Of a DNA stretch of 30,047 nucleotides, positions 29,931-30,047 are shown piece by piece (position 1 is the stretch's first letter; each line of letters starts with the position of its first letter). The notes under the pieces are model-generated. The model saw nothing but the letters and a program-made list of their open reading frames with translations, ran no database searches and was not told the DNA's origin. Origin of the DNA: an uncultured Collinsella sp. (GTDB lineage Bacteria > Actinomycetota > Coriobacteriia > Coriobacteriales > Coriobacteriaceae); NCBI GenBank assembly GCA_902461085.1, contig CABPWH010000022.1, forward strand, positions 1 to 30,047. The letters are read 5' to 3'. A program made the translations under genes and the position numbers.

Positions 29931-29984
29931 CTGCGACCTACCGGATATTGCCATGACGTACGTTGGCTGAAATAATAAAGCAAT

Positions 29985-30024
29985 GCCCGCCGTCCTTGAC
30001 GGAGCGGCGGGGGCGGGTTTTTTG
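29985..30024. terminator. Terminator near the right edge
   Basis: CCCGCC...TCC pairs with GGA...GGCGGG, followed by TTTTTT on the plus strand. The minus strand also continues U-rich (CTTTATTATT). No plus-strand gene ends here, so it probably ends a minus-strand gene lying beyond the window. Confidence 0.65.
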
Positions 30025-30047
30025 TTGTCGCGTGGGGACCAGCTCAA

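Overview
This window looks like chromosomal DNA of a high-GC, anaerobic gut actinobacterium of the Coriobacteriia, most like Collinsella. That assignment is inference. It rests on GC-rich coding sequence, an actinobacterial glmU-prs-pth neighbourhood, an NfnSL-type electron-bifurcating transhydrogenase, a class B sortase, Tat-type lipoproteins and numerous zinc-ribbon and AbiEi-like proteins. No rRNA, tRNA or CRISPR array was seen.

Positions 1-6500 (mostly + strand): the end of glmU, then prs (PRPP synthetase), a lone AbiEi-like/PD-(D/E)XK protein bracketed by two about 204-bp elements with near-identical terminal inverted repeats, pth (peptidyl-tRNA hydrolase), and the overlapping nfnS-nfnL pair preceded by a leader with mutually exclusive hairpins. 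Positions 6600-13000 (- strand): a polar amino-acid ABC transporter operon (ATPase, lipoprotein, two permeases) ending in a cytidylate-kinase-like gene, then a YqeY-like protein, a PrsA/parvulin foldase and an orphan PTS EIIA.

Positions 13000-22400 are an AT-richer accessory region. It holds a RelB/PIN toxin-antitoxin pair with a probable operator, a Schlafen AlbA_2/GHKL-type regulator, a Crp/Fnr-family regulator split by an intact IS21-family element (exact ends and a 4-bp target duplication are visible), two zinc-ribbon proteins, a membrane protein with an in-frame amber codon before a further open frame, a small unknown protein and a Tat-type lipoprotein. Similar palindromes with a TTAGCATTTGATAA-like core occur upstream of the split regulator, the zinc-ribbon operon and the lipoprotein. 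They may be its operator sites.

Positions 22500-30047 return to core genes: purF-purM-purN and purE (purine synthesis fed by PRPP from prs), a CmpB-type membrane protein, a MoaE-like protein and a class B sortase with a long basic, Pro/Ser-rich cytoplasmic tail. A dispersed family of hairpin repeats carrying GGGGACAG/CTGTCCCC occurs in the core parts of the window. Several copies begin exactly at, or within a few bases of, stop codons.
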